Below the pieces are notes generated by a model. The model saw only the letters and a list, made by a program, of their open reading frames with translations, searched no databases and was not told where the DNA came from. A program made the position numbers and the translations under genes. From NCBI GenBank assembly GCA_020438215.1, contig JAGQUX010000018.1, positions 1 to 57,980 on the forward strand: 57,980 nt of DNA, in the 5' to 3' direction. Each line of letters begins with the position of its first letter. The first letter of the stretch is position 1. Shown piece after piece: positions 33,738 through 42,386 of the stretch. This stretch comes from Armatimonadota bacterium (GTDB lineage: Bacteria; Armatimonadota; Fimbriimonadia; Fimbriimonadales; Fimbriimonadaceae).

Positions 33738-35096
33738 CTAACTCGTAATTCGAAGGGGGAAACCTTGATTTATCGCCATCAGGGCAAGCACGTCAAGGAT
33801 CAGCATAAAGACGGCACAAACAACCCAACCGTTCGCCCGTTTGTCTTTGAGGATCACACTCATCCCGCACGCAAACGCAAGCCCGAACGATGCCAAAGCT
33901 GGGAAGAGGTACCGCGCCTGCCCTTGGAAATACTCGCTATTGAATCGCATGAAGAAGAAAAGGGTCAGCAGGAACAAAACTCCTGAAATCAAGTGGAACG
34001 TCTTTCGATCAATCGGCTGATCCACTTCTGATTCCGTCTTGCCCGGGCCAACTAATCCCACCGCACAGATAACAGTGATAATCAAGATCACAGCGGTATA
34101 GAACGGAGCAGATGCCCCCGGTGTGGACTCAAAAATGAAGATGTCCATATAGCCAAACGCACCTACAAAGCTCCGCGTTGTCCACCACATCACAAAGTTG
34201 AGCCAGTACGTCTGCGCCCCAAATGCCTGGATAAAGAGGCTGGCTTTCGGGTTCCCCGTAAACGCATCCTGAAAAACGCTCAGCGCAAACGGATCGCCGT
34301 ACAGATTCATATTGCGCATCAGCCACGGACTTGCAATCACAAGTGGCACCACTAAAACCAACCCCCAATGAACCGGATTCGGGCGATGCTCCTCCTTCTT
34401 CATCGAGAGCATCATGCCAAGCAGAGTAACCGGAATCAGCGCGATGGCGTTCGTCTTTGTCAGCAAACCCAGCCCGATCAGCACAGATATCCAGATCACC
34501 GTCTGTTTCGTCCAGCCCTCATTCGCCCCGCGCAGAACAAAAGCAAGCGTCCACGCGCAAATGCAGTAGAGAAGAGGGTCGTTGCTCACCGCGGAATGCA
34601 GGGCAACCGACATCGGAAGCAACCCAACGAAAGCCGCCGCTGTCAGCCCAATATCATCACGTTTCAGCCCCCATCGCGCACAGAAAAACGTACCGATCAG
34701 AGTCAAAGCTCCAATCAGCGTGTTCAGAAACCGAACACGAAAACCTCCGCTGGCATCCGCCGGATCAGCCCCGGTAGCAAACGACCATCCCGTTGCGAGC
34801 AAATAGTAAAGCGGTGGCTGGTGAGCCTGATAATATTCGTACAGATTCGGATCACCAGGAACAATCTTCTTGAACCCCTCCCCTTTCTTCAATCCCGCAA
34901 TGTAGTTGGCGTGTTGTCGCTCATCGGGTGCACCAATATCCAGCGCTGTTTGTCGCTCCCCGGTTTCTGGGTTCGTTTGATAAATCAACACACCCGGCTG
35001 GCGGTAAGGCGTTTTCGCATTGAAAACGCAACACATCACCACAAACGTGGCGACGATGATCCAAAGGGCAGAGGGAAGGTTCCGGAGACCGTTCAT
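33738..35096 (-). CDS. GT-C fold membrane glycosyltransferase (PMT/GT39-like)
   Basis: The 452-residue polytopic protein has about 10 or more hydrophobic helices. After the first helix the large loop contains DERQHANYIAGL and, later, HQPPLYYLLATG, the pattern of lipid-linked-sugar-using GT-C/DUF2142-type transferases, with the acidic D-E pair as the expected catalytic site. Family members move sugars to lipids, proteins or polymers on the outer membrane face. I chose ATG 35096, with GGGAG five bases upstream; a GTG at 35108 is in frame. No sugar-donor genes adjoin it. Confidence 0.8.
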   Translation of the reverse strand: MNGLRNLPSALWIIVATFVVMCCVFNAKTPYRQPGVLIYQTNPETGERQTALDIGAPDERQHANYIAGLKKGEGFKKIVPGDPNLYEYYQAHQPPLYYLLATGWSFATGADPADASGGFRVRFLNTLIGALTLIGTFFCARWGLKRDDIGLTAAAFVGLLPMSVALHSAVSNDPLLYCICAWTLAFVLRGANEGWTKQTVIWISVLIGLGLLTKTNAIALIPVTLLGMMLSMKKEEHRPNPVHWGLVLVVPLVIASPWLMRNMNLYGDPFALSVFQDAFTGNPKASLFIQAFGAQTYWLNFVMWWTTRSFVGAFGYMDIFIFESTPGASAPFYTAVILIITVICAVGLVGPGKTESEVDQPIDRKTFHLISGVLFLLTLFFFMRFNSEYFQGQARYLFPALASFGLAFACGMSVILKDKRANGWVVCAVFMLILDVLALMAINQGFPLRITS

Positions 35097-35179
35097 GGAG
35101 ACTCCCACATTCTATTCAATAGGAAACAATATCGTCAGGAAAACACAATAGATTTGCAATTCTCTGGCACATTGCGCCG

Positions 35180-35185
35180 TATAAT
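35180..35185 (+). promoter_or_regulatory. -10 box of the LolA-thioredoxin fusion gene
   Basis: An exact TATAAT lies 21 bases upstream of the start codon at 35207, with GGAGA as ribosome-binding site 7 bases before the ATG. A TTGCAA is 20 bases upstream, somewhat far for a -35. The flank CCGTATAATGCG resembles the tatA -10 region (CCGTATAATAAC). Confidence 0.5.
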
Positions 35186-35206
35186 GCGAATAGCTGGAGA
35201 CTCTCT

Positions 35207-36208
35207 ATGAAATCTCAACGACTTTTTGCAGGAATTGGCTGTGCGGCATTAGCAGTCCTTTCCTTTGCCGCTCTGAAAGGAACGGCTCTCGATAGTTTTG
35301 TATCAACTCTTCACCAAGCTGATGGCCTGGACGTAACCTACTCGCTCACCACCGTTGGTGGAGCCTCTGAAAACGTCACCGTCAAATTGGCGAAGCCAAA
35401 CAAAGCCCGCATCGAAACAGCCAACAAGGTTGTTGTTGCAGATGGCTCGAAGATCACCACATACATGAAAGACATGAACTCTTACTATGTGAAGGATCAA
35501 AACGCAACCGAGCTGCGCGGTCTGTTCAACGAAGCTGGTCTGGACACTTGGCTCGGCTTCTTCGATGACAAGGCTCTCACCGGTCTGGCATCCACCAAGG
35601 ATGCTGGCACCAAGAAGCGACGCGGCACCGAATTCAAAGTTGTAGAAGCGAAAGCGGACGCGAAAGGCGAAACCGCAATGACCTACTACATCGACCCGAA
35701 CGACATGATGGCGAAATCCATCGAGATCGTCAGCAACTTTGCTGGACGAAGCGAAACCACGATCATGTCCACCAACAGCATTGCGCTGAAGGCTCCGGGC
35801 GAAGGCGCATTTGCATTCAAGGCTCCCAACGGCGCGAAAGAAATCGATGAAATCGATATGGTCGCGGGCAAGTGGTACACCGACTTTGAGGAAGCTCAAA
35901 AGGTTGCTCAAGCAACCGGCAAGCTGATGATGGTCGATTTCTACGCCACATGGTGTGTTCCTTGCAAGATGATGGCGGCAGAAGCGTTCACCGCAAAGCC
36001 GTTCAAAGAAGCTTCCAAAAACATGATTCTCGTCAAAATCGATGCGGAAATCCGCACCGACCTTGCACAACGCTATGGGATCGAAGCCTATCCAACCGTA
36101 AAATTCATCAACGGTAAAGGTGACCTGGTTCACGAGTACGTAGGCTACGGTGGAATCCAACACGTTGTTGGTGAAGTCAACACCGCTGCTCAAAAGCACG
36201 GTAAATAA
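35207..36208 (+). CDS. Exported LolA-like/thioredoxin fusion protein
   Basis: The 333-residue protein has a signal peptide (residues 1-25). The N-terminal ~190 residues (DGLDVTYSLTTVGG, VTVKLAKPNKARIE, TYMKDMNSYYVKD, MTYYIDPNDMMAKSIEI) follow the LolA/DUF2092 beta half-barrel pattern. A C-terminal thioredoxin domain follows with the active site WCVPC (Cys250, Cys253), LVKIDAE and GIEAYPTVKF. LolA-type folds bind lipids or lipoproteins; the thioredoxin part would exchange disulfides in the periplasm. The fusion order is unusual to me. It has its own promoter and terminator. Confidence 0.87.
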   Translation: MKSQRLFAGIGCAALAVLSFAALKGTALDSFVSTLHQADGLDVTYSLTTVGGASENVTVKLAKPNKARIETANKVVVADGSKITTYMKDMNSYYVKDQNATELRGLFNEAGLDTWLGFFDDKALTGLASTKDAGTKKRRGTEFKVVEAKADAKGETAMTYYIDPNDMMAKSIEIVSNFAGRSETTIMSTNSIALKAPGEGAFAFKAPNGAKEIDEIDMVAGKWYTDFEEAQKVAQATGKLMMVDFYATWCVPCKMMAAEAFTAKPFKEASKNMILVKIDAEIRTDLAQRYGIEAYPTVKFINGKGDLVHEYVGYGGIQHVVGEVNTAAQKHGK

Positions 36209-36231
36209 TCTCACTGCTGAGACTCAAAAAT

Positions 36232-36266
36232 AATGGCCCTGATCCGGGAACGGATCGGGGCCATTT
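36232..36266 (+). terminator. Terminator of the thioredoxin fusion gene
   Basis: A stem of about 13 bp (atggccctgatcc with ggatcggggccat, one T-G pair) with a gggaac loop is followed by ttttgcat. The remaining 117 bases to the pdhA start hold a direct repeat and a small hairpin, but no gene. Confidence 0.8.
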
Positions 36267-36383
36267 TGCATCCTAATATTTACTCCTAGGCATTAGGTTC
36301 TGTTGAACCAATAATGGTGATTAGCGAAGGTATCCTCCTTCACACTTTTCCACCGGTGATTACCGCCGAGGAGCAAGGAAATA

Positions 36384-37508
36384 GTGGCGACAACAGCAAA
36401 GGCAGATCACCAGACTGGCCTCAATGATGAGGCAAGCAAACTCCCGAGTGCACAGCTCACCAAGGGAGACTACGAAGAATTACTCCGTCAGCTTTATCTG
36501 GCGCGATACTTTGATGTCCGTTTGATCAAGGAGAAAAAGCGCGGACGCCTCCGAGGAACACTCTATTCCTCGCACAACCAAGAAGCCATTCTTGTAGGCA
36601 GCTTGTTTGGACTGCAATCTGAAGACTGGATCAGCCCGATCCACCGCGATATGCCCGCGTTCTTCCTAAAAGACATCCGCAAGGATTGGAACAACGATGA
36701 TCGCATGGGCATGACGATTCAAGAGGTCTGTGCCCAGGTTTGGGGCAAAGCCACTTCGCCCGGTCGTGCTCGCGATAACTGGAGCCATATCGGCTGCCAA
36801 AGCAAGCACATCATCCACTCGACTTCGATGCTGGCTGGAACCATCCCGGCGGCGGCAGGTGTTGTCCTCGCTGACCGTCTGAACGGCAAGAACACAATCG
36901 CCATGACATTCAACGGCGAAGGTTCGACGGCTCAAGGTGTATTCCACGAAGCGGTCAACTTTGCTGCTGTTCACAAACTCCCGGTTGTCACCATCATCGA
37001 GAACAACCAGTGGGCATACGGCACCCCGACAAATTTGGAATACCCGCTCGAAGATTTTGCTCGCCGCGCAGATGGTTACGGCATCCTTGGCCTCATCGCC
37101 GATGGACAAGACGTTGTCGATGTTTACGACAAAGTCATGCAAGCGGTCAACCACGCTCGCTCCGGCAAAGGCCCAAGTATCGTGGAGTGCAAAACATTCC
37201 GTGCTTACGGTCACGGCGATCACGACGATGATCGCGCCGCCCGATACCGTCCCGCTGATGAAGTCGAAAAGGGCCGCGAACGCGACCCCATCGCTGTCAT
37301 GAAAAAGCGAATGGTTGAAATGGGTTACATGACCGCCGATGACGCCAAGAACTATGCCGCCGAAGGCAAAGGTGCCAGCGAAGTCACCGACATCGACTTC
37401 CCGCAACAAGTTGTGGACTACCTGAGCAAAGGCGTTGAATTCGCCATCAAGTCCCCGCTCCCAGAGGCGGAAGAAGCCGCCCAATGGGTGTTCAAGGAGG
37501 TCGAATAA
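36384..37508 (+). CDS. pdhA: Pyruvate dehydrogenase E1 component, alpha subunit
   Basis: The 374-residue protein is the thiamine-diphosphate-dependent decarboxylase half. The TPP motif GEGSTAQGVFHEAVNFAAVHKLPVVTIIENN (GDG-x~25-NN class) is present, as are RGRLRGTLYSSHNQEA and VECKTFRAYGHGDHDDDRAAR. The start is GTG at 36384 with AAGGA upstream; no ATG is available nearby. Its partner follows after 2 bases. The substrate could also be a branched 2-oxo acid, since E1 alpha subunits of both complexes look alike; E2 and E3 are not in the window. Confidence 0.93.
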   Translation: MATTAKADHQTGLNDEASKLPSAQLTKGDYEELLRQLYLARYFDVRLIKEKKRGRLRGTLYSSHNQEAILVGSLFGLQSEDWISPIHRDMPAFFLKDIRKDWNNDDRMGMTIQEVCAQVWGKATSPGRARDNWSHIGCQSKHIIHSTSMLAGTIPAAAGVVLADRLNGKNTIAMTFNGEGSTAQGVFHEAVNFAAVHKLPVVTIIENNQWAYGTPTNLEYPLEDFARRADGYGILGLIADGQDVVDVYDKVMQAVNHARSGKGPSIVECKTFRAYGHGDHDDDRAARYRPADEVEKGRERDPIAVMKKRMVEMGYMTADDAKNYAAEGKGASEVTDIDFPQQVVDYLSKGVEFAIKSPLPEAEEAAQWVFKEVE

Positions 37509-37510
37509 CA

Positions 37511-38518
37511 ATGTCCGCCCCAACGATTCAATCCACTAAGGTGAACTATCTCACCGCCCTCAAAGATGCCATCGCCGAAGAGTTCGCACGCGACAAAGAT
37601 ATCGTCGCAATGGGCGAAGACATCGGTCTTCTCGGTGGCGCATTTGGTGTTACTGACGGCCTGCAAGAAAAGTTCGGCAAAGATCGCGTCTACGATATGC
37701 CGATCTCCGAAGCGGCAATCGTCGGCGTAGCCTGTGGCCTTTGTCTCAACGGCAAAAAAGCCATCGTCGAGATGCAGTTCATCGACTTCATCTCCTGCGG
37801 TTTTGACCAAATCGTCAATATGACGGCGACTTATCACTACCGCACGGCCGGGGAAGTCAATATCCCGATGGTCATCCGCGGCCCAGCTGGTGCATACGGT
37901 GGCGGCGCGCTTTATCACAGTCAAATGAATGAAGCCTGGTTTGCTCATTCCCCTGGTCTGAAAATCGTCTGCCCGAGCAACCCATACGATGCAAAAGGTT
38001 TGATGAAAGCGGCTATCCGCGATCCAAACCCAGTGATCTTCTACGAGATCAAGGATCTCTATCGCCGGCGCGACATTGAAATGGAACTGCCGGAAGAGGA
38101 TTACATCGTCCCGCTCGGCAAAGCCAAAGTTGTGAAAGAAGGTGAAGATATCACCATCGTCACCTACGGTCAGAACGTGTATCACGTCCTCGCCGCGGCA
38201 GAAAACCTTGAAAAAGAAGGCTATCGAGCCGAAGTCATTGATCTTCGCACCATTGTCCCTCTGGATGAAGAAACCATTATCGAAAGTCTGAAGAAGACCA
38301 ACCGATTGCTGGTTGTGAACGAAGCACCAAAGACTTGCGGCGTCGCCGGGGAAGTCCTCGCGCGGATGACGGAAAACGCATTCCAATACTTGGATGCTCC
38401 TCCGGCCCGTATCACTCGGATGGACACGCCCGTGCCGTGGGTCAAGCCGCTCGAACTTTATGTTCTGCCTTCGGTTGAAAAAATCACTGAAGCCGGACTC
38501 CGCATCTGCAAGTTCTGA
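37511..38518 (+). CDS. pdhB: Pyruvate dehydrogenase E1 component, beta subunit
   Basis: The 335-residue protein pairs with the alpha subunit to form the E1 active site. Family motifs: LKDAIAEEFARDKDIVAMGEDIG, YDMPISEAAIVGVACGL, EMQFIDFISCGFDQIVNM, RGPAGAYGGGALYHSQ and DLRTIVPLDEETIIES. I chose ATG 37511, with AAGGAGGT nine bases upstream overlapping the pdhA end, so the two are co-translated. The E2 lipoyl protein is not next to it. Confidence 0.94.
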   Translation: MSAPTIQSTKVNYLTALKDAIAEEFARDKDIVAMGEDIGLLGGAFGVTDGLQEKFGKDRVYDMPISEAAIVGVACGLCLNGKKAIVEMQFIDFISCGFDQIVNMTATYHYRTAGEVNIPMVIRGPAGAYGGGALYHSQMNEAWFAHSPGLKIVCPSNPYDAKGLMKAAIRDPNPVIFYEIKDLYRRRDIEMELPEEDYIVPLGKAKVVKEGEDITIVTYGQNVYHVLAAAENLEKEGYRAEVIDLRTIVPLDEETIIESLKKTNRLLVVNEAPKTCGVAGEVLARMTENAFQYLDAPPARITRMDTPVPWVKPLELYVLPSVEKITEAGLRICKF

Positions 38519-38536
38519 GCTTGCAAAGCTAAATCG

Positions 38537-38572
38537 AAATCCCGCTGATCAAATAGGAAAGCGGGATTTTTT
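38537..38572 (+). terminator. Terminator of pdhAB
   Basis: A 10-bp stem (aaatcccgct / agcgggattt) with a 13-base loop is followed by ttttta. It lies just after pdhB and touches the stop of the convergent serpin gene. Confidence 0.85.
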
Positions 38573-39803
38573 ATTGCGTGAGGGTCGGGTCGTTCACGAT
38601 CCCGACGAACAGAATCAGCCCGGCGCGGATATCGCGAACAACATAAACAAATGGACGATTAACAATGAACGGCATTGAAGCATCGCCTGCCGCGGCAAAC
38701 TGATCAACAGATTCAATTCTCGTTCCTTGCTCATTCACAGTGATCGCGTTGTATTGCTTCCACCCACTGACCCAGTACTTGCTTTTCTTGATATCCAGAG
38801 AGAGCCTGCTGAGGTTCAAGTCCTCTTTCATCCCCCCAAGTCCAACATCATCCATCAAATTGAAGAAATCTTGCGTGCCCTTCCATTCAAACTTTGGAAG
38901 AAGAACATCATGCTCGGCTTGCGTTTTGAAACCGTTGATAAGCTCCATCCATTCTTCAGTTGAGGTTTCCTCCAACGCACTTTCGGGGGATTGAGCCTCG
39001 TCGCTCGGCATCAGAATGGAAAAGGCAAATCGATTGCCTTTGTAGCGCAACTCGGCTGCCGTCCAGTGCTCCGATTCCGAAGTAATCGCCGGCACCTCCG
39101 CCTCCATCATATCAACCGAGACTTGCCCCTTCCGAGTATTAAAAGGTGCCTTTCTCGTATCAGAAGGATCAAACGGCGTCGCCCACTCTGCATCAAACAA
39201 CGCGGCAGTGACCACCATCAAATCTGTCCGGTCAGGAATCTCAAACGCCTCCTTAGGCAACTTCTTGAATCCAAACTGACTCAGCCACTGCTTATAAGCA
39301 CGCTCCGCCGTCAGCCCGGCGGCCCCGAATTCAATCGTATCCACCCCCAAATCATTTGCCAGTTCCATCACCGAAAGCTCATCAAATTGAAGCGGGCGAA
39401 TGGCGAATATCCCCGTCCCAAACTTCACCTGATCCGAACCCTTGATCTCGTTCAGCCAGTGGTTCGATGCTTGATCAATAGGGTCAAGATCAAAAACCGA
39501 AATGCCAAGAAAATCCGCGAGCTGCTTGTAAGTGTCACCCTCCGCGACATTCAGCATCGCCAACGAACTCAAATACAACCCATAGGTATTGACAAGCTGA
39601 TTCGTGCCCGGCTTATGATCTGCATACGCCTGCGCGATCTTCAGAGAGAACTCGTTCGGATCAGCATCAATCTCATCAAAATGAGGAGCGTTTTCAACGG
39701 CGGGGTCTAAGCCGTACTTAGCGACTGGCCCTTTGAAGGTTGTGTCCTTACAACCCATCACAGTCAAACCAAGGCAAACAGCCGCCCAATATAGCGCCCT
39801 CAT
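38571..39803 (-). CDS. Serpin-family lipoprotein
   Basis: The 410-residue protein has a lipoprotein signal with lipobox VMGC near residue 16, so it is anchored to a membrane. The serpin fold is shown by NTYGLYLSSLAML, TAALFDAEWATPFDPSDT, the shutter-like and C-terminal motif RPFVYVVRDIRAGLILFVGIVNDP. The reactive-loop hinge reads VNEQGTRIESVDQF, lacking the small residues (alanines) expected at P12-P9 in inhibitors. It may therefore be non-inhibitory. I chose ATG 39803; the upstream extension is not signal-like. Bacterial serpins usually restrain host or self proteases. Confidence 0.92.
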   Translation of the reverse strand: MRALYWAAVCLGLTVMGCKDTTFKGPVAKYGLDPAVENAPHFDEIDADPNEFSLKIAQAYADHKPGTNQLVNTYGLYLSSLAMLNVAEGDTYKQLADFLGISVFDLDPIDQASNHWLNEIKGSDQVKFGTGIFAIRPLQFDELSVMELANDLGVDTIEFGAAGLTAERAYKQWLSQFGFKKLPKEAFEIPDRTDLMVVTAALFDAEWATPFDPSDTRKAPFNTRKGQVSVDMMEAEVPAITSESEHWTAAELRYKGNRFAFSILMPSDEAQSPESALEETSTEEWMELINGFKTQAEHDVLLPKFEWKGTQDFFNLMDDVGLGGMKEDLNLSRLSLDIKKSKYWVSGWKQYNAITVNEQGTRIESVDQFAAAGDASMPFIVNRPFVYVVRDIRAGLILFVGIVNDPTLTQ

Positions 39804-39879
39804 ATCTCTGATTTTACGAACTTTCCCCCGTTCCTGTCCCGTAATCGTCATCAAGGGTGAAAAATGAGGCTGAATTCTG

Positions 39880-39920
39880 TATACTGGGCGAATCCGCAAG
39901 AGTGTGTGTCCTTGACGGAT
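39880..39920 (+). promoter_or_regulatory. -10 box and leader hairpin upstream of the ABC binding-protein gene
   Basis: TATACT (39880-39885) fits a -10 box, with no clear -35. The 5' leader then has a hairpin: ATCCGCAAG (39892-39900) with CTTGACGGAT (39911-39920), one bulge. It could affect expression of the following operon. Confidence 0.35.
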
Positions 39921-39948
39921 CTCACTTTAACGAGAAGGTTCAAATATC

Positions 39949-41175
39949 ATGAAGAAACTCGGTTTTTGGAACGCGGGCCTTATCGTCCTCGCCCTGGGCT
40001 CACTCGCCCTGATGGCAGGATGTAAGCCCAAAGATGGCGGCGGTGAGAGCACAGGCTCTACCGGCTCCTCCAGTTCAACTTCTGGCGAAACAGCCTCCGG
40101 CGACAAAATCAACATCGGTTTGATTGCAAGTATCAATGGCGACCTCCGCCCTTGGGGAAGCGACTGCCGCGATGGTGCCATGCTCGCTGTTGAAGAAATC
40201 AACGCTGCTGGCGGTATCGATGGCAAGATGATCAATCTGATCGTCGAAGACTCCAACTCCAAGCCAGAAGATGGCAAGACAGCAGCTCAGAAGCTCGCTT
40301 CGAGCGATGTTGTCGGGCTGGTTGGGGAAGTTGCTTCCGGTATCACGATGCAAATCAAGAGCGTCGCCTTGGAAGCGGGTCTCCCGCTGGTTGCGGTTGG
40401 TGCTACCAACCCAGACATCACTAAGAATTCGGACGGAAAAGTCTTCCGCGTGTGCTACACCGATGACTTCCAAGGTCCGGTTATGGCGAAATTCGCATTT
40501 CAAGCACTTGGCAAGAAGCGCGCCGCGATTATGACTGACAACAAGCAGCCGTACTCGCAAGAACTCAGCAAGAAGTTCATGGCGTTCTTCAAGAGCCTCG
40601 GCGGCGAAATCGTCACCGAAGAGTTCTACGAATCCGGTCAAAACCAATTCACCGGTCAAATCACCAACATCAAGTCGAAAGCTCCTGATGTCATCTTCCT
40701 TTCTGGTTACTTCACCGAAGTCGGCCCGATCGCTCGCCAAATCCGACAGCAAGGACTCAACGTGCCTCTGCTCGGCGGCGACGGCTGGGATAGCAAAGAA
40801 CTGGTCACCAGCGGTGGCGATGCCATCATCGGCGGCTACTTCTGCAACCACTACAACAACAAAGAAGATCGACCTGAAGTTCAAAACTTCCTCACCAAGT
40901 GGAACGAGAAATACGGCGGAGAACCAGCTACCACCATGGGTGCACTCGGTTATGACGCAGTCATGCTCATGATCGACGGAATCAAGCGCGGCGGAACTGA
41001 CAAAGCGAAGATCGCCGAAGCTCTGAACAACACCGAAGGCTTTGCTGGCGTTAGCGGCGTGATCAATCTGAAAGATCACAACGGAGACCCACCGAAGCGA
41101 GCACTTGTTGTTGAAGTCACCCAAGACGGTCAGAAATTCGCGAAGGCCTACGAGCCGGACGAAGTCTTCAACTAA
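39949..41175 (+). CDS. livJ: Branched-chain amino-acid ABC transporter substrate-binding lipoprotein
   Basis: The 408-residue protein has a lipoprotein signal (LMAGC, Cys near residue 25) and a Gly/Ser/Thr linker. The periplasmic-binding-protein type I fold follows: INIGLIASINGDLRPWGSDCRDGAMLAVEEINAAGGI, then GEVASGITMQIKSV and the latch-like GYDAVMLMIDGIKRGG. This LivJ-like family binds Leu/Ile/Val or other small amides. It is the first gene of an operon with LivH, LivM and LivG. Specificity (leucine, urea, or amides) cannot be told from the sequence. Confidence 0.9.
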   Translation: MKKLGFWNAGLIVLALGSLALMAGCKPKDGGGESTGSTGSSSSTSGETASGDKINIGLIASINGDLRPWGSDCRDGAMLAVEEINAAGGIDGKMINLIVEDSNSKPEDGKTAAQKLASSDVVGLVGEVASGITMQIKSVALEAGLPLVAVGATNPDITKNSDGKVFRVCYTDDFQGPVMAKFAFQALGKKRAAIMTDNKQPYSQELSKKFMAFFKSLGGEIVTEEFYESGQNQFTGQITNIKSKAPDVIFLSGYFTEVGPIARQIRQQGLNVPLLGGDGWDSKELVTSGGDAIIGGYFCNHYNNKEDRPEVQNFLTKWNEKYGGEPATTMGALGYDAVMLMIDGIKRGGTDKAKIAEALNNTEGFAGVSGVINLKDHNGDPPKRALVVEVTQDGQKFAKAYEPDEVFN

Positions 41176-41195
41176 GGTTCAAAATCAACTAACGC

Positions 41196-42386
41196 ATGGA
41201 GAACCTTCTCTACGTTTGGGCAGGGCTGGAGTTTAACTTCAGCACCCTGCCCCAACAGCTTGTCAATGGCTTGATCACTGGGGCTATCTACGCCCTGATC
41301 GCTCTGGGCTACACGATGGTGTACGGCGTTCTGCGCCTCATCAACTTTGCCCATGGGGAAGTCTTCATGCTGGGCGGCTATGTCGCCCTCTTCGTCTCCT
41401 GGGGATTCGGGTTTTCACCGGAAGCTCTCCAGAAGAATCCCGACGCGCAGTCGAGTGCCCTGATCCTCGTCATCATGATCTTGGTGGCGATGGCGGCCTG
41501 TGCGCTCATCGGGGCCATCATTGAATATTTTGCTTATCGCCCAATGAGGAACCAATCACGGATTGCCGCCCTCATCACTGCGATTGGCGTGTCGCTTTTC
41601 CTTCAATATGCCGGGCAAATTTTCCTGCCTAACTCACCTCCGCCGAGCATCGCTCAGCAGGTGAATCCTTACCAAGAAAACCTCAAATTCGACCTGATCT
41701 CTGCTCCCAAAGAAACCCGCGATGCATACACCGCGGCTAAAACAGAATCAGACAACCTCAAACAACAGTTTGAGACCGCGCTCAACGGGCGCAGTCAATT
41801 CGATGACACTCTCACCGATGCCGAGAAAGCTCTCGGCACACAAGCCCAAGAAGCGCAAAACAAAGTCTCCGCGCTCGAAGGTGAGATCGCTCAGAAATCC
41901 GTTGGCGTCACGATTACGGTCGGGAAGCTCATCATGCTCGTCACCGTTATCGTGCTGATGCTCATCCTCCGCTTCCTCGTCATGGCAACCCCCGCCGGAC
42001 GAGCCATGCGCGCCGTCTCCCACGACTTTGAATCCGCATCCCTCATGGGCATCAACGTCAACAAGGTCATCACCTTCACATTTATGCTCGGTTCGGCCCT
42101 CGCTGGTGCCGGTGCGATGATGCTCGTCACATTTGAAGGCACCGCCATCCACCCATTCTTCGGATTACAACTCGGCGTCAAGGCGTTTGTCGCCGCCGTC
42201 CTGGGAGGCATCGGGAACATCCCCGGTGCGGTACTCGGCGGATTCCTCATGGGCCTCGCCGAAACACTTGTCGTCTGGGCGGGATACAGCAACTACAAGG
42301 ATGCGGTCGCCTTTGTCATCCTCATCGTTGTCCTCCTCCTGAAGCCAGGCGGAATTCTCGGATCGAGCAAGGTGGAGAAAGTCTAA
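41196..42386 (+). CDS. livH: Branched-chain amino-acid ABC transporter permease LivH with coiled-coil insertion
   Basis: The 396-residue permease has the LivH start (QQLVNGLITGAIYALIALGYTMVYGVLRLINFAHGEVFMLGGY), later RFLVMATPAGRAMRAVSHD and the EAA-like loop (ADDPDSAASLMGI-type: DFESASLMGINVNKVI). It is about 90 residues longer than usual LivH. An insertion at about residues 168-238 is hydrophilic and coiled-coil-like (runs such as ESDNLKQQFETALNGRSQF and EAQNKVSALEGEIAQKS). It lies between two membrane parts after IAQQVNPYQEN. It overlaps livM by one base. Confidence 0.9.
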   Translation: MENLLYVWAGLEFNFSTLPQQLVNGLITGAIYALIALGYTMVYGVLRLINFAHGEVFMLGGYVALFVSWGFGFSPEALQKNPDAQSSALILVIMILVAMAACALIGAIIEYFAYRPMRNQSRIAALITAIGVSLFLQYAGQIFLPNSPPPSIAQQVNPYQENLKFDLISAPKETRDAYTAAKTESDNLKQQFETALNGRSQFDDTLTDAEKALGTQAQEAQNKVSALEGEIAQKSVGVTITVGKLIMLVTVIVLMLILRFLVMATPAGRAMRAVSHDFESASLMGINVNKVITFTFMLGSALAGAGAMMLVTFEGTAIHPFFGLQLGVKAFVAAVLGGIGNIPGAVLGGFLMGLAETLVVWAGYSNYKDAVAFVILIVVLLLKPGGILGSSKVEKV

